Assembly (NCBI GenBank): GCA_021108395.1
Contig: JAIOQZ010000011.1
Span: 1-64,000, forward strand
Direction: 5' to 3'
Origin: Candidatus Cloacimonadota bacterium
Lineage (GTDB): Bacteria; Cloacimonadota; Cloacimonadia; Cloacimonadales; JAIOQZ01
Length of the DNA: 64,000 bases
In this document: one piece after another, positions 45,860-54,082 of the stretch
Position numbering within the stretch: the first letter of the stretch is position 1
Layout: each line of letters begins with the position of its first letter
Made by a program: the position numbers and the translations under genes
The notes under the pieces: generated by a model
What the model saw: only the letters and a program-made list of their open reading frames with translations
Database searches by the model: none
Told to the model about the DNA's origin: nothing

Positions 45860-46970
45860 GGCGTACCCTGCTCCTGCCTGATCGAGGTTACTGATGAACC
45901 TCAATAGCCTGCGCTCCTCTCCAATCCAGTTATATTCGCTGAGATGCAGGCGACGTCCATTTCCGGCCATCAAGACCGCTTGCTCTGGATTATCGAGAAT
46001 GGCAAGCATCCCACGCGCTATGTCGGCAGGGGCCGCTGGATTGACCAGCACACCGCAACCGCTTTCGGCAATCAGATCTCGCCACAAAGGGAAATTCGAG
46101 GCAACGATAGGCAAACCGCAGGCCATGTATTCAAAGATTTTGTTGGCATAGCTGCGACTGGTGTTGCCGCCCGGAAGATAAGGTGATCATTCCGGCGCTG
46201 CACCCAGCCATGATTTTCATCGCCGTCTCGTAGGGCAAAAAGCCCCACTCCTTCACATTGCTCCAGCCGGGCAACTCGGCAAGCTTATCCCGCAGTTCAG
46301 GCGGATCGAACCGGCCCACGAGATGCAACGTGACATCCGTATGAGACATCGCCTGCACCAATTCCCGAATTCCTCTTGCTGCGAACATGTTGCCGACATA
46401 GCACACACTGCGTTCGCGTTTGTTCCAGGGCAGTGGTTCTTCGGACATCAACGGGGGATAGTTGTTGATTGTCACCGTGTTTGCGTTGAGGGCAACGCAT
46501 TCCTCGGCGATGAGGGGCGTTGCAGCGATGATGCCATCGAGACGAGGCAGCACGTTTTCCTTCAGCAGCCTGTAGAACCTCAACACTGGTTTGACCAGAC
46601 ATGCAGGCAGATAATGCCGAGTGGGTATGTCCAACTCGAAGTGCTCATGCACCGCATGCACGACTCGAGCGCCAGTCAGCGCCTTCAGCGCCCAGGCAAC
46701 CCAGATGTTTTCCGGAGCGACAGTGATGTATATGTCGGTGGGCACGGCAAGGACCCTCAGGAGAATCCAGAGAGACCCCAGCGTCATGCGAACAAACCGA
46801 TTACGGAATCGCGGGACTGCGATAATTCTGACGTTTTGCAAACATTCTGAACGGGGATGCTGTGCCAGCAGACGCACCCTGTGCTCTTTCGCAAGCGATA
46901 CGCAGACACGGTCAAACACTCGCGTGTCAGAGGCGTCATGAACTGCAGAAAGATATGTGATACGTGCCAG
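45845..46970 (-). pseudogene. Broken family-4 glycosyltransferase
   Basis: Two frames together make one GT4-type protein of about 375 aa. The first reads from a CTG at 46970 (LARITYLSAVHDASDTRVFD, the usual GT4 opening) through VGNMFAARGIRELVQAM and GFLPYETAMKIMAGCSAGMI. It then shifts near 46177-46181 and ends out of frame. The second frame resumes with PGGNTSRSYANKIFEYMACGLPIVASNFP and continues to the end. Removing one T (TTATCTT to TTACTT) would restore MITLLPGGNTSRSYANK. The start position holds CTG where the repeat copy at the ABC gene holds ATG. It probably added a sugar to a surface glycan when intact. A sequencing error could explain the frameshift, but not easily both lesions. Confidence 0.8.
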
Positions 46971-47039
46971 GTGCGTCTCCCCTACACTTTATTTCCCACA
47001 TGAGGCGAAGCGGGGCGGCGGGTGTCAAGGAGATTCTGC
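46963..47039. repeat. 77-bp direct repeat, copy 2 (leader of the glycosyltransferase pseudogene)
   Basis: Matches 45783-45859. It spans the pseudogene's CTG start, GGGGAG site and TTGACA box, and begins about 20 nt after the stop of the aspartic-protease gene. Confidence 0.9.
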
Positions 47040-47059
47040 CGGCAGCCCGCCGCAAAGCG

Positions 47060-48244
47060 CTACAGCAGTTCTTCCTTCTCCAGCAGCATCGTCCGCTCGC
47101 CGTCCGCGCCGCGCACACGCAGCTCGATGCTCTTCACTTCGGGGTCAACGAGCCACCTGTCCACCTCATGGCGCGTCAGCTCGGCCACAGGGGTTCCATT
47201 GATGGCCAGCACAATGTCGTCGAGCTGGATGCCAGCACGCTGTGCCGGACAGCCCTGCCACAACCCGCATACTTTCCATTCATCGCCCTTGTGCGTCAGG
47301 TTCAGTCCCACGCTGAACACGATTGACTGAGACATGCCGGGCGCTTCCCGCAGCAACACCTGCTCGTGCTCATAGTCGAGCGTAGTAATGTAGTCGTCGA
47401 GAAAGTACTTGCCGATGAGAAGTCTGTCGTCACCGGTGAACGACGGGAGATCGGCGAAGATGACCGGTACGTTATTGAGCACGATGTCGCCCAGACGGAT
47501 TTCGTCCACCACCGCCAGCTTGTTGCGGTTCGGGCCGGGGAAAGGCCACTTCGCAAACCAGCCCTCGGCGTCAATCGCCTTCTCGCGTTGCTCCGGCGGC
47601 ATGTTGTCGAGCTGCGCCATGGGCAGCACAAAGCCGTAGTGCAGCCCCGTGTCGATGATGCCCTTCAGCGTCACGTCGCCGTTAAACACGGTTTCCACGG
47701 TGGGAAAGTATGGCATGACGATAGTCATGTCGAGCAGATGGTCGTTGGGCAGCTTGGCGCGCAGTTTCTCTGGCTGACGAAACATCACGCTGCCGCGTTC
47801 GTAGTCAAATGTCGTCTGGAAGTGGCGCAGCCAGTCCGAGCCTATCATTCCGCCCAACCCGAACTTGCTCATTCCGAACATACCGCTGAAGTCCATCACG
47901 GCGGCTTTCAGTCCATGCACACTCGCCCCGTCCAGCGCAACCACGTCCACTTTGGCCAGGTGCACAGACTCATCGGGGATTTCAACCAGCTCGAGTTTCA
48001 TCGAATCGGCCAGCGCGCTGTCGAGAATCGTCATGCCGCCTGTGTCCAACACAATGGGGATGTCGCGGTCGTTGAACCGCGCGGTCAGATTTATGATGTG
48101 CGAGCCTCCAATCGAGAAGGGAACCTCGACTTCTTCGCCATCCAGTTCTGGTTCTCCACCCATGAATTGCGCTACCATCTTCACCCTCGGGTCACCGCAA
48201 GCCATCATAACGGTTGCAAACACCAAGATCAGTATCCACTTCAT
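47060..48244 (-). CDS. Retropepsin-like aspartic protease lipoprotein with PDZ domain
   Basis: The 394-aa protein has a lipoprotein signal (ILVFATVMMAC, lipid-bearing Cys at residue 16). Two aspartic-protease-like halves are visible: IVLDTGGMTILD (about 65-75, D-T-G active motif) and GLGGMIGSDWLRHFQTTFDY (about 128-147), with a second GIIDTGLHYGFVL near 196. A PDZ domain occupies about 310-394 (GCPAQRAGIQLDDIVLAING). FCB-group genomes often carry such proteins, whose substrates are unknown. The start overlaps the tetR stop by one nucleotide, so it is probably the regulated target. Whether it is enzymatically active is not shown. Confidence 0.85.
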   Translation of the reverse strand: MKWILILVFATVMMACGDPRVKMVAQFMGGEPELDGEEVEVPFSIGGSHIINLTARFNDRDIPIVLDTGGMTILDSALADSMKLELVEIPDESVHLAKVDVVALDGASVHGLKAAVMDFSGMFGMSKFGLGGMIGSDWLRHFQTTFDYERGSVMFRQPEKLRAKLPNDHLLDMTIVMPYFPTVETVFNGDVTLKGIIDTGLHYGFVLPMAQLDNMPPEQREKAIDAEGWFAKWPFPGPNRNKLAVVDEIRLGDIVLNNVPVIFADLPSFTGDDRLLIGKYFLDDYITTLDYEHEQVLLREAPGMSQSIVFSVGLNLTHKGDEWKVCGLWQGCPAQRAGIQLDDIVLAINGTPVAELTRHEVDRWLVDPEVKSIELRVRGADGERTMLLEKEELL

Positions 48245-48876
48245 TATTCCTCCCGTGAGGCGCTCGGCCCCTTGTAATTAATCATTTTCATGAACATTTG
48301 GAACATGCGACGCGAGATGTCCGCTTCGTCGATACCGGGGTCGAAATGCCCCAGAACGCCCATGCCCTCGATAATGGCGTGCACCATGAACGCCAGAGCT
48401 TCGGTATCTACGTCATCGCGGATGTGCCCCGCCTCGAGGGCAGAGAGCGCTTGCCGCTGGATGTTTCCGCGGGCGTGCTCGAATATCGCCGCCACACGCT
48501 TGCGTACATCTGGGTTGATGCCCGCCAGCGATGAGATCAAATCGTTGAACCCGTGGCGGTAACTATCGTCGTGGGCATCTTCGCCCAGAACAACCACCTC
48601 CACATGCGAAAACACCGGAATCGCCTCAAACTTGAAGCGCATGAACGAACCGAAGTCGCGCACATCGCACGACTTGTCGGTTACCCATTTGCGGGTCCGC
48701 TCCTCGAACAGGCCGACTACCTGTAGGGCGAGGTCTTCCTTGCCCTTGAAATAATGATAGATAGCCGGTTTGGAAATACCCAGCGACTCGGCGACCTGGC
48801 GCATGGACGTGTTTTCGTATCCCTGTACGAGAAAGAGTCTGAGCGCCGTTTCAAGAATTCTGGTTCGTGTCTCCAT
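48244..48876 (-). CDS. TetR/AcrR family transcriptional regulator
   Basis: The 210-aa protein has an N-terminal helix-turn-helix domain: TRTRILETALRLFLVQGYENTSMRQVAESLGISKPAIYHYFKGKEDL. A helical ligand-binding domain follows (about 55-210). It is probably a repressor; the ligand is unknown. The ATG at 48876 has GGGAGG upstream, and the longer frame lacks a site. A perfect 12-bp palindrome overlaps that ribosome binding site (48886-48897), which suggests autoregulation. The stop overlaps the start of the aspartic-protease lipoprotein gene. Confidence 0.92.
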   Translation of the reverse strand: METRTRILETALRLFLVQGYENTSMRQVAESLGISKPAIYHYFKGKEDLALQVVGLFEERTRKWVTDKSCDVRDFGSFMRFKFEAIPVFSHVEVVVLGEDAHDDSYRHGFNDLISSLAGINPDVRKRVAAIFEHARGNIQRQALSALEAGHIRDDVDTEALAFMVHAIIEGMGVLGHFDPGIDEADISRRMFQMFMKMINYKGPSASREE

Positions 48877-48885
48877 GCCTGCCTC

Positions 48886-48897
48886 CCTACCGGTAGG
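48886..48897. promoter_or_regulatory. Palindromic operator candidate upstream of tetR
   Basis: CCTACCGGTAGG is a perfect palindrome, with a further GTAGG half-repeat beside it at 48897-48902. It covers the start region of the tetR leader, including part of the GGGAGG site. Confidence 0.65.
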
Positions 48898-48928
48898 TAG
48901 GGTAATAAATATAGCGCCAGGCGTCAAG

Positions 48929-48954
48929 AAAAAAAACCGCCCATTCCTGAGCGG
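48929..48954 (-). terminator. clpX terminator
   Basis: On the minus strand CCGCTC-AGGAAT-GGGCGG is followed by eight T, 25 nt after the clpX stop. Confidence 0.85.
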
Positions 48955-48978
48955 CTTCAAATTACTTGATATGTCTGG

Positions 48979-50217
48979 CTATGCCGTTTCTTCTTCCGGT
49001 TTGTCTTCGGCGAACACGTAAACCGGCTCGGCCTCGCCCAGTACAACCTCGCGGCTTATCATGCACTCCTTCACACCCTCCATGTCGGGCAGGTCGTACA
49101 TGATTTCGAGCATCACGTTCTCCATGATGCTGCGCAGTCCGCGGGCGCCTGTTTTCTGCTGGATGGCCACATGAGCGATCTCGGTCAGCGCGTCGTGGCT
49201 GAAGTCGAGATCGACGCCATCGAGCTCGAACAGCCTGCTGTATTGCTTCACAATGGCGTTCTTGGGTTTGGAGAGGATCTCGACCAGCATGTCCTCACTG
49301 AGTTCTTCGAGCGCTGTCACGACCGGCAACCGGCCCACCAGCTCTGGTATGAGGCCAAACTTGAGGAGGTCGGCGCTGTTCACCTGGTTCATGATGGCGG
49401 CGTCGTTGTCATCCGGCGAGATGATGTCGGCGTCGAACCCGACGGTTTTCTGGTTGATGCGCCGCTGGATAATCTTTTCGAGGCCAAAGAAGGCGCCGCC
49501 AACGATGAACATTATCTTACTGGTATCGATCTCGATGAAATCCTGGTGCGGATGCTTGCGGCCGCCTTTGGGGGGAACGTTCACCTTGCTGCCCTCGAGT
49601 ATCTTGAGCAGGGCCTGCTGCACGCCTTCACCCGAAACGTCGCGGGTGATGGACGGTGTTTCGCTCTTGCGGGCAATCTTGTCGATTTCATCGACATAGA
49701 CGATGCCGGCCTGGGCTTTTTCGACATCGTAGTTGGCGCTTTGCAGCAGCCGAACCAGGATGTTCTCGACGTCCTCGCCCACATAGCCTGCCTCGGTAAG
49801 CGTGGTGGCGTCGGCGATTGCGAACGGCACCTTGAGGAACTTGGCCAGCGTCTGGGCGATGAGCGTCTTGCCGGAACCGGTGGGACCTACCATAAGGATG
49901 TTGCTCTTCTCGATTTCGATGTCGTCCCCGGGGCGCTGCTTGAAGATGCGCTTGTAGTGGTTATAGACGGCAACCGAAATCACCTGCTTGGCCTTGTTCT
50001 GCCCGATAACGTATTGGTCGATGTATTCCTTGATCTCGCGTGGCGGCGGCAGCATGAAGTTATCAAGCTCCTGCTCCTTGTGATCCGCCTCGATGATGGT
50101 GTGGCACATCTGAACGCATTCGTCGCAGATATTGCCGGCCACACCCTTGATCATGTGCTTGACTTCGGTTTCGGCCCGACCGCAGAACGAGCAGTGGAGA
50201 ATATTATACTTGTCCAC
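48979..50217 (-). CDS. clpX: ATP-dependent Clp protease ATP-binding subunit ClpX
   Basis: The 412-aa AAA+ unfoldase has an N-terminal zinc-binding domain with four cysteines (CSFCGR and [10 protein letters not shown]). Walker A is GPTGSGKT (about 110-117), followed by [11 protein letters not shown], Walker [13 protein letters not shown] (about 170), [14 protein letters not shown], and the sensor-2 region [13 protein letters not shown]. It unfolds proteins and feeds them to ClpP. It is last in the tig-clpP-clpX run, 87 nt after clpP, with a strong terminator. Confidence 0.97.
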   Translation of the reverse strand: MDKYNILHCSFCGRAETEVKHMIKGVAGNICDECVQMCHTIIEADHKEQELDNFMLPPPREIKEYIDQYVIGQNKAKQVISVAVYNHYKRIFKQRPGDDIEIEKSNILMVGPTGSGKTLIAQTLAKFLKVPFAIADATTLTEAGYVGEDVENILVRLLQSANYDVEKAQAGIVYVDEIDKIARKSETPSITRDVSGEGVQQALLKILEGSKVNVPPKGGRKHPHQDFIEIDTSKIMFIVGGAFFGLEKIIQRRINQKTVGFDADIISPDDNDAAIMNQVNSADLLKFGLIPELVGRLPVVTALEELSEDMLVEILSKPKNAIVKQYSRLFELDGVDLDFSHDALTEIAHVAIQQKTGARGLRSIMENVMLEIMYDLPDMEGVKECMISREVVLGEAEPVYVFAEDKPEEETA

Positions 50218-50304
50218 AAACAGCTCCTTGCTTTTCCCGCTACGCCCAGGTGACTGGATTCACGGTTTTCGACGCCTGCGCGCCATAGAGTCGTGGCGTC
50301 TTGC

Positions 50305-50889
50305 CTACGATCTCTTCATTAATACTTCGTCAACGATTCCGTATTCTTTAGCCTCTTCGGCGTTCATGAAGAAGTTTCTGTCCGAGTCCTTGATGACACG
50401 CTCGACTGTCTGTCCGGTGTGCCTGGACATGATACCGGCCAGCTTGTCTTTGAGGTACAAAATCTCTTTCGCCTGTATCTCGACATCGGAAGCCTGGCCC
50501 TGAGCGCCGCCGGCCGGCTGGTGAATCATCACCCGGCTGTGAGGCAGGGCGAACCGCTTGCCCTCGGCGCCGGCCAACAACAGGAAAGCGCCCATGCTGG
50601 CGGCCTGACCGATGCAGATGGTCGATACGGCGGGCTTGATGTACTGCATGGTGTCATAAATTGCCAGGCCGGAGGTGATGATGCCGCCCGGCGAGTTGAT
50701 ATACATATAGATGTCTTTGCCAGGATCCTCGCCCTCGAGGTGCAGCAACTGAGCAATGACTACGTTCGCCATTTGATCCTCGATGGGGCCGCCCAGAAAG
50801 ACGATGCGGTCTTTGAGCAGGCGAGAATATATATCGTAGGCTCGCTCGCTGCGGCCGCTCTGTTCAACGACAATCGGTACATACGGCAT
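50305..50889 (-). CDS. clpP: ATP-dependent Clp protease proteolytic subunit ClpP
   Basis: The 194-aa serine protease shows [26 protein letters not shown] at the N-terminus. The catalytic Ser is in [11 protein letters not shown] (about 98), the His in [10 protein letters not shown] (about 122) and the Asp in [18 protein letters not shown] (about 171). It forms the ClpXP chamber. It lies 9 nt downstream of tig and precedes clpX. Confidence 0.97.
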   Translation of the reverse strand: MPYVPIVVEQSGRSERAYDIYSRLLKDRIVFLGGPIEDQMANVVIAQLLHLEGEDPGKDIYMYINSPGGIITSGLAIYDTMQYIKPAVSTICIGQAASMGAFLLLAGAEGKRFALPHSRVMIHQPAGGAQGQASDVEIQAKEILYLKDKLAGIMSRHTGQTVERVIKDSDRNFFMNAEEAKEYGIVDEVLMKRS

Positions 50890-50898
50890 CGGTTCTCC

Positions 50899-52152
50899 TT
50901 ATTTCTCTTCAGCGTCCGCAGGCGGCTCGGGAGCCACGAAATGGGACGTGTCTCGAATCAGGGCGTAGATCATTTTCTCGATGATGGCCTGCGTGAAGTC
51001 GTCCGCCTCGATGAACTTGGCATACTTGTCGCGGTACTCCTCGACAGACATGTTCATGTTGGCGGCAAGCTCCTCGACCATCCGCTCCCTGTCATCATCT
51101 GAAACGGCGTGTTCTTCAAGCTGTTTCAGCCTTTCGACGATATAATATTGCTTGAGGTCACGCTCTGCAATCTTTTCGTAAGCCGGCAGAATCTGCTCCG
51201 CCGGGATGTTGTACTGCTTGGCGAATTCCTCGGCCATGTTGCCGGCAACCTGATACGTCAGGCTGGGCGGCGCCTCGAATGGATTGGCGGCGATGAGAGC
51301 GTCGGTGATGGCCTGTTTCTCGCCACGGCGATTCTCCTGTGCCAGGTTCTTTTCGAGTTCTTCCCGCACTTTAGCACGCATATCGTCCATAGAGTCATAT
51401 TCCACGTCTTTGGCAAACTCGTCGTCGAGGTCAGGCAGGAAGTTGCGCTTCACCGACTTCACTTCGATGCGCGCCGGTGGCGGCGCGTCTTCGCCCTCGG
51501 CATGCGGCTCGAACAGGCTCACCTCGAATACGTCACCAGCCTGCTTGCCCAGCAGCGCCTCGTTGAACGCCGGCGAAAACTGGTTCTCGCCCGCCACCAC
51601 TTCGCGCTCCACCTGGTCGCTCCACTCACCGCCTTCTTTGGGAAGTTGCAGCGCGATGTTGACATGGTCGGCGGCCTGCACCGGCTCGCTCACTTCCGTC
51701 AGGTTGCCCATCCTCGTGCGAACACCCTCGATGGCCTCAGTGACAGCCTCATCGGAAAGCTCCTGCGGCAGGAAACGAACCTCGAGGTCTTTGCAGACTA
51801 TCTCGCCAAGTTGTGGCTTCACCTCATAACGGAAAATAGCGACCAAGTCGTCACCTTTCTTCCACTGCACGTCGGTGGCTTCGGGCTGATTGAGCGGTGC
51901 GGGGTCGAGGTCGGTGGCGGCTTCCTCGAAGTAAACCGCCAGCTTTTGACGAAAGAATTCTTCGCGGGCGTGCTCGCCATACATGTTCTCGATCATCGGT
52001 AGCGGGGCCTTGCCCTTGCGGAACCCTGGCACCATGGCCATGGGACGCAACGAGCGCAGAATGCCGGAGTAGTCCTGCTTGGCACGGTCGGCGTCAACGG
52101 TGATTACAAGATCGCGCACACATTGGCTAATCTCTTTGATTTCGGTCTTCAC
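50899..52152 (-). CDS. tig: Trigger factor
   Basis: The 417-aa ribosome-associated chaperone has an N-terminal ribosome-binding domain with the signature MVPGFRKGKAPLPMIENMYG (close to GFRxGKxP). A central PPIase-type region (about 150-235) shows degenerate FKBP features, and the long C-terminal helical domain holds the substrate (about 250-417). It binds nascent chains at the exit tunnel. It leads the tig-clpP-clpX operon; tRNA-Leu lies 41 nt upstream on the same strand. Confidence 0.93.
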   Translation of the reverse strand: MKTEIKEISQCVRDLVITVDADRAKQDYSGILRSLRPMAMVPGFRKGKAPLPMIENMYGEHAREEFFRQKLAVYFEEAATDLDPAPLNQPEATDVQWKKGDDLVAIFRYEVKPQLGEIVCKDLEVRFLPQELSDEAVTEAIEGVRTRMGNLTEVSEPVQAADHVNIALQLPKEGGEWSDQVEREVVAGENQFSPAFNEALLGKQAGDVFEVSLFEPHAEGEDAPPPARIEVKSVKRNFLPDLDDEFAKDVEYDSMDDMRAKVREELEKNLAQENRRGEKQAITDALIAANPFEAPPSLTYQVAGNMAEEFAKQYNIPAEQILPAYEKIAERDLKQYYIVERLKQLEEHAVSDDDRERMVEELAANMNMSVEEYRDKYAKFIEADDFTQAIIEKMIYALIRDTSHFVAPEPPADAEEK

Positions 52153-52193
52153 ATCGTGCTCCTGCTTCTATAATTCTTCATGTTCTATAATAC

Positions 52194-52278
52194 TGGTGCG
52201 AAAGAGGGGACTCGAACCCCTACGGGTTTCCCCACTGGATCCTAAGTCCAGCGCGTCTGCCAATTCCGCCACTTTCGC
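52194..52278 (-). tRNA. tRNA-Leu (anticodon TAG)
   Basis: The acceptor GCGAAAG pairs with CTTTCGC, the discriminator is A, and CCA is encoded. The anticodon arm is CTGGA-CTTAGGA-TCCAG with TAG, the variable arm is long, and GGTTCGAACC is in the T arm. Confidence 0.95.
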
Positions 52279-52656
52279 ATGGAGGTAAAACATTGTTTTG
52301 TCATAATAGTTCAAGCAAGCTGGCTGTCAAGCATAAGTTATACGCACACCGCAAGACAGGGACTCTGCCCCTGAAGTATGGGGCGCTGCCCCTAAACCCC
52401 GCTCGCCTTTTGTAAAAGGCGAGACCAAAAACTTTTGCGGATACTGCGTATCCTATGTACATAACACATTCTTGTGACACAAGGATGCGATAGCATCCGC
52501 CAGAAGTTTTTGATCCAAACTTTTTACAAAAAGTTTGGCTTATCGCGGAGCTATGTCACTCCGCTACGCTACATGAGCCTTCTACAGCGGAGTGAGGCGG
52601 TCGCGTAGTGTAACAGAGTGACTCTTCCAGTGGTTCAGGGGCGGCACCCCTGTCTT
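52279..52656. other. 378-bp gene-free region, mostly repeat copy C
   Basis: The first about 100 nt are unremarkable; the rest is the repeat listed separately. I see no coding frame. Confidence 0.6.
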
Positions 52657-52660
52657 CTAT
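52385..52660. repeat. Multi-hairpin intergenic repeat, copy C
   Basis: Hairpins lie at 52402-52423 (CTCGCCTTTT/AAAAGGCGAG), 52439-52453 (GGATAC-TGC-GTATCC), 52483-52498 (GGATGC-GATA-GCATCC) and 52515-52538. Compared with copies A and B, two stems differ by paired changes that keep pairing. It carries an extra block with ACTCCGCTACGCTAC and CGCGTAGTGTAACAGAGTGA. A GGGG..CCCC hairpin ends just after the TAG stop of the TPR gene. Confidence 0.8.
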
Positions 52661-53817
52661 TGCAAGTCGTTGTAGAGCTTGTTGTACCTATCTGCGTCGG
52701 CGGTACGGCCCAGGTTGTTGGCGGCCTGATACAGGAACATCACCGGCATCGGGTCTTCGGGCGCTGCCGCGTGCCACTTCTCGCCGGATTCGATCAGGTC
52801 TTCCCAGCGCTCGGTGGCGAACAGCTTCGAGCAGATGGTTTCCAGCCATTCGATATTGCCGGGCTCGGCGTCGATAGCCTTCTGGAGGTAGAGGATAGAC
52901 TCGTCGGGTTTGTCGAGCTGCGAGGCGAGGTTGCTGGCCCAGGTGAGCGCTTCGGTGTTGCCCGGCTCGAGATCAGACACGCGCACGAAGGCGTCGAAAG
53001 CGCCCTGGTTGTCGGGTATCTGTAGGTAGGTCACCGCCATGTTGTAATAGTTGTCCACCGCTTCCGGCTCCACCTCGGCGGCCTTTTGGTACCACTCGAC
53101 GGCCTTGCCGTAATCTTCTGTCTCGTAGTAGAGCGCGGCCACGTTGCGGTACAGCGCGCCATCATCGGACATTAACGCCGCCTGCTCGAAATATTCGAGA
53201 GCCTGCTCGTTCTTCTCCTGCTTCATGCAGATGTTGGCCATCAGGGTGATGGCGCCGAGGTATTCGGGGTCAAGCTCGATGACCTTCAGGGCGACGCTTT
53301 CGGCCAGCTCGTAGTTAGCTTTGTTCATCTGGTTGATGGCGATGTTGTACAGCCTGACACGGCAGCTCTTCAGCTTCTTTTCAGCGTCATCCTGTAGTTC
53401 GAGCTGCTTCTCGCGCTTGCCGCCGGTCTCGTAGTTGTCGGGAACCTGTAGAGCGGCGAGGCAGCGGTCAAGAAAATCGTAAGCCACGAGGTAGTGCTCG
53501 ACAGCTATTTCCGGCGCGGCGTGCACACGGGCGCCGTCTTCTGTGGAAGCGTACTGTCCCTTGTTCTCGCCCCAATAAAAATAGAGGTCTCCCATATTCT
53601 TCAGCGCGTCGATGTAGTCGGGCTGAATCTCGAGAACTTTCATGTAGTTTTCGGCGGCCTTGTCCCAGTTTTCCTGACCCCAGTACATATTGCCGCTGCG
53701 CATAAACCGTTTTGCTTCGCCACTCAGCTTCTGCTTGGCCGACAAGACGGCGCATAGCGCGAGAAGGATTGCCATTATCACTATAATGCGTGTCATTCTG
53801 GTCGTTCCGTAAAACAT
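52657..53817 (-). CDS. Exported tetratricopeptide-repeat protein
   Basis: The 386-aa protein has an N-terminal hydrophobic segment (MTRIIVIMAILLALCAVLSA, residues 8-27) that fits a signal peptide. At least seven TPR-type helical repeats are recognisable, for example AAENYMKVLEIQPDYIDAL (about 54-72), LAESVALKVIELDPEYLGAI, ALEYFEQAALMSDDGALY and AVEWYQKAAEVEPEAVDNYY. It may be a periplasmic or lipoprotein scaffold; no partner is indicated. The ATG at 53817 has AAGGAGG upstream. Monocistronic, with repeat copy C at the 3' end. Confidence 0.85.
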   Translation of the reverse strand: MFYGTTRMTRIIVIMAILLALCAVLSAKQKLSGEAKRFMRSGNMYWGQENWDKAAENYMKVLEIQPDYIDALKNMGDLYFYWGENKGQYASTEDGARVHAAPEIAVEHYLVAYDFLDRCLAALQVPDNYETGGKREKQLELQDDAEKKLKSCRVRLYNIAINQMNKANYELAESVALKVIELDPEYLGAITLMANICMKQEKNEQALEYFEQAALMSDDGALYRNVAALYYETEDYGKAVEWYQKAAEVEPEAVDNYYNMAVTYLQIPDNQGAFDAFVRVSDLEPGNTEALTWASNLASQLDKPDESILYLQKAIDAEPGNIEWLETICSKLFATERWEDLIESGEKWHAAAPEDPMPVMFLYQAANNLGRTADADRYNKLYNDLQ

Positions 53818-54082
53818 GGAACCTCCTTAGTTGCAAACTTTTGACAAATTTATTTTAGTACCATATTTCCTGTAGTGCGTACTTTCAGCTACATTGTGAC
53901 TACATAATACAGGTCAGAGTATCTTTTGCTTAACTTCGGGGATTCAGCGTATTACAATACGCATTCACCCTCAGTTCAACAAAACATATCTCTGATTTGC
54001 TTTTCATAAAGCAAACAGAAAACCAGATTGCTGTTAGTTATCCATAACTGCATTTCAGAAACTAAAGCTCTGAAACAGCGAT

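Noticed and set aside
45845..46919. Two separate glycosyltransferase genes
   Set aside because: The two pieces are the front and back of a single GT4 protein. One base change joins them, so they are treated as one pseudogene.
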